From contig CAOKJI010000129.1 in the NCBI GenBank assembly GCA_948468495.1, positions 1 through 6,187 of the forward strand: 6,187 nt of DNA, in the 5' to 3' direction. The translations under genes and the position numbers were made by a program. Each line of letters opens with the position of its first letter. Position 1 is the first letter of the stretch. This DNA is from an uncultured Dorea sp. (GTDB taxonomy: Bacteria; Bacillota_A; Clostridia; Lachnospirales; Lachnospiraceae). This document shows positions 5,402 through 6,187 of this stretch, one piece after another. The notes below the pieces were generated by a model. The model had not been told where the DNA came from. It did not search any database and was given only the letters and a program-made list of their open reading frames with translations.

Positions 5402-6187
5402 TTACGAACGCTCTCCAAGCGTTACGGTTACTGTCTGTTCCTCATATTCTCCATTACTTGCCGGAACCTGTATCACAACTTCCACTTCTTCACCCGCGCG
5501 GAAATATTTCAGCTGCTCCTGAAGGGTCGCCATACTGTCAATGGTAATTCCGTCAAATTTTGTTATAATACTTCCTTTTGAAATACCGGCTTTGTCTGCT
5601 CCGCCTCTCTTAATAACCTCTGCAATATAGACTCCTGTGGGCATATTGTACATCTGAGAGCTGTCTGAAGTAACATCCACGCCCTGGATTCCCAGATACC
5701 CCTGCTCGCTTTCAGGAACTTTTGTCCTCGTGGTACGATTCATCAATGTCTGAATCACTTCGTTTGCATCAGAAATCGGAATTGCATACCCCATGCCCTC
5801 TACTGCGTTTGCATTTACTTTAACAGTATTAATTCCAATCAATTCTCCGTTGGCATTCAGCAGGGCTCCTCCGCTGTTTCCAGGATTAATAGCCGCGTCT
5901 GTCTGAATCAGCTTACTGTCAAATCCTTCCATCTCCAAATCCCGGTTCAGTGCCGACACAATCCCTTTGGTAACGGACTGCCCATAGCCGAGAGCATTTC
6001 CAATGGCAATCACCGGCTCTCCAACCTGAAGACTGGTAGAATCCCCAAGGGTAATCGTCTGAATGGCTTCCATTGTAGAACTCTTAATACTGTCAAGTGG
6101 CACTGCAACCACCGCCAAATCCTTGGACGGATCGGTGCCCTTTAAGTTTCCTTCTACCGACTCGTCGTCCACAAAGGATACCGTCAG
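5402..6187 (-). CDS. HtrA/DegP-type serine protease with PDZ domain, N-terminus outside the window
   Basis: The last 261 codons of an S1C (HtrA/DegP/DegQ-like) protease are present; the frame is open to the window edge. Such proteins are usually anchored by one N-terminal membrane segment and degrade misfolded proteins outside the membrane. Counting from the first visible codon, the catalytic Asp is at about residue 23 (K-D-L-A-V, codon 6121-6119). The nucleophile Ser is at about 105 in N-P-G-N-S-G-G-A (codon 5875-5873). A-I-G-N-A-L-G and G-I-V-S-A-L-N are family-typical strands. A single PDZ domain follows from about residue 167 (G-Y-L-G-I) to the end, with G-A-D-K-A-G-I and G-S-I-I-T-K-F-D-G as ligand-groove landmarks. 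The catalytic His, the signal anchor and the start lie outside the window. The frame contains an in-frame GTG at 6172, but it encodes an internal Val. No second PDZ is present, which fits Gram-positive HtrA forms with one PDZ. Confidence 0.95.
   Translation of the reverse strand: MTVSFVDDESVEGNLKGTDPSKDLAVVAVPLDSIKSSTMEAIQTITLGDSTSLQVGEPVIAIGNALGYGQSVTKGIVSALNRDLEMEGFDSKLIQTDAAINPGNSGGALLNANGELIGINTVKVNANAVEGMGYAIPISDANEVIQTLMNRTTRTKVPESEQGYLGIQGVDVTSDSSQMYNMPTGVYIAEVIKRGGADKAGISKGSIITKFDGITIDSMATLQEQLKYFRAGEEVEVVIQVPASNGEYEEQTVTVTLGERS

Noticed and set aside
5402..6172. Complete protease gene starting at 6172
   Set aside because: The codon is GTG and falls inside the protease domain, after the position of the catalytic His. 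The frame stays open to the window edge, so the gene is partial.
1..6187. CRISPR arrays, tRNA, rRNA, phage or toxin-antitoxin genes
   Set aside because: I saw no regularly spaced direct repeats, no tRNA-like cloverleaf, no rRNA sequence and no phage or toxin-antitoxin proteins; the genes are ordinary chromosomal ones.

Overview
The window looks like chromosomal DNA of a spore-forming, anaerobic Clostridia-type Firmicute. A gut Lachnospiraceae relative is my inference. The evidence is an intact cotJA-cotJB-cotJC spore-coat operon, strong AGGAG-type ribosome binding sites, sigma-A and sigma-E style promoters, intrinsic terminators and moderate GC content. Every gene I can support lies on the minus strand, so transcription runs from high to low coordinates.

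In transcription order: (1) 6187-5402, the C-terminal two thirds of an HtrA/DegP-type trypsin-like serine protease with one PDZ domain, cut by the window edge; (2) 5299-4064, glyA (serine hydroxymethyltransferase), closed by a strong intrinsic terminator; (3) 4063-3707, a gene-free stretch holding that terminator, a 195-bp fold-back element with perfect 41-bp inverted ends, and a candidate sigma-E promoter; (4) 3700-2433, cotJA-cotJB-cotJC, tightly coupled and closed by a hairpin terminator; (5) 2290-1088, an FtsW/SpoVE/RodA-family glycosyltransferase behind a near-consensus sigma-A promoter; (6) 959-120, a divergent DegV-family protein with its own extended -10 promoter; (7) a further promoter, ribosome binding site and the first codons of another gene running off the left edge.

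The genes are mostly independent units: envelope protein quality control (HtrA), one-carbon metabolism (GlyA), a mother-cell sporulation operon (CotJ, with a manganese-catalase-like CotJC), septal or spore peptidoglycan synthesis (FtsW/SpoVE), and a probable lipid-binding protein (DegV). I see no sign of a new multi-gene defence or metabolic system. The one feature that ordinary annotation does not explain is the 195-bp fold-back element at 3802-3996. It folds almost end to end into one long hairpin, has no terminator U-tract, and resembles a MITE-like dispersed repeat or a structured RNA. The sigma-E-like promoter between it and cotJA is the clearest regulatory observation.
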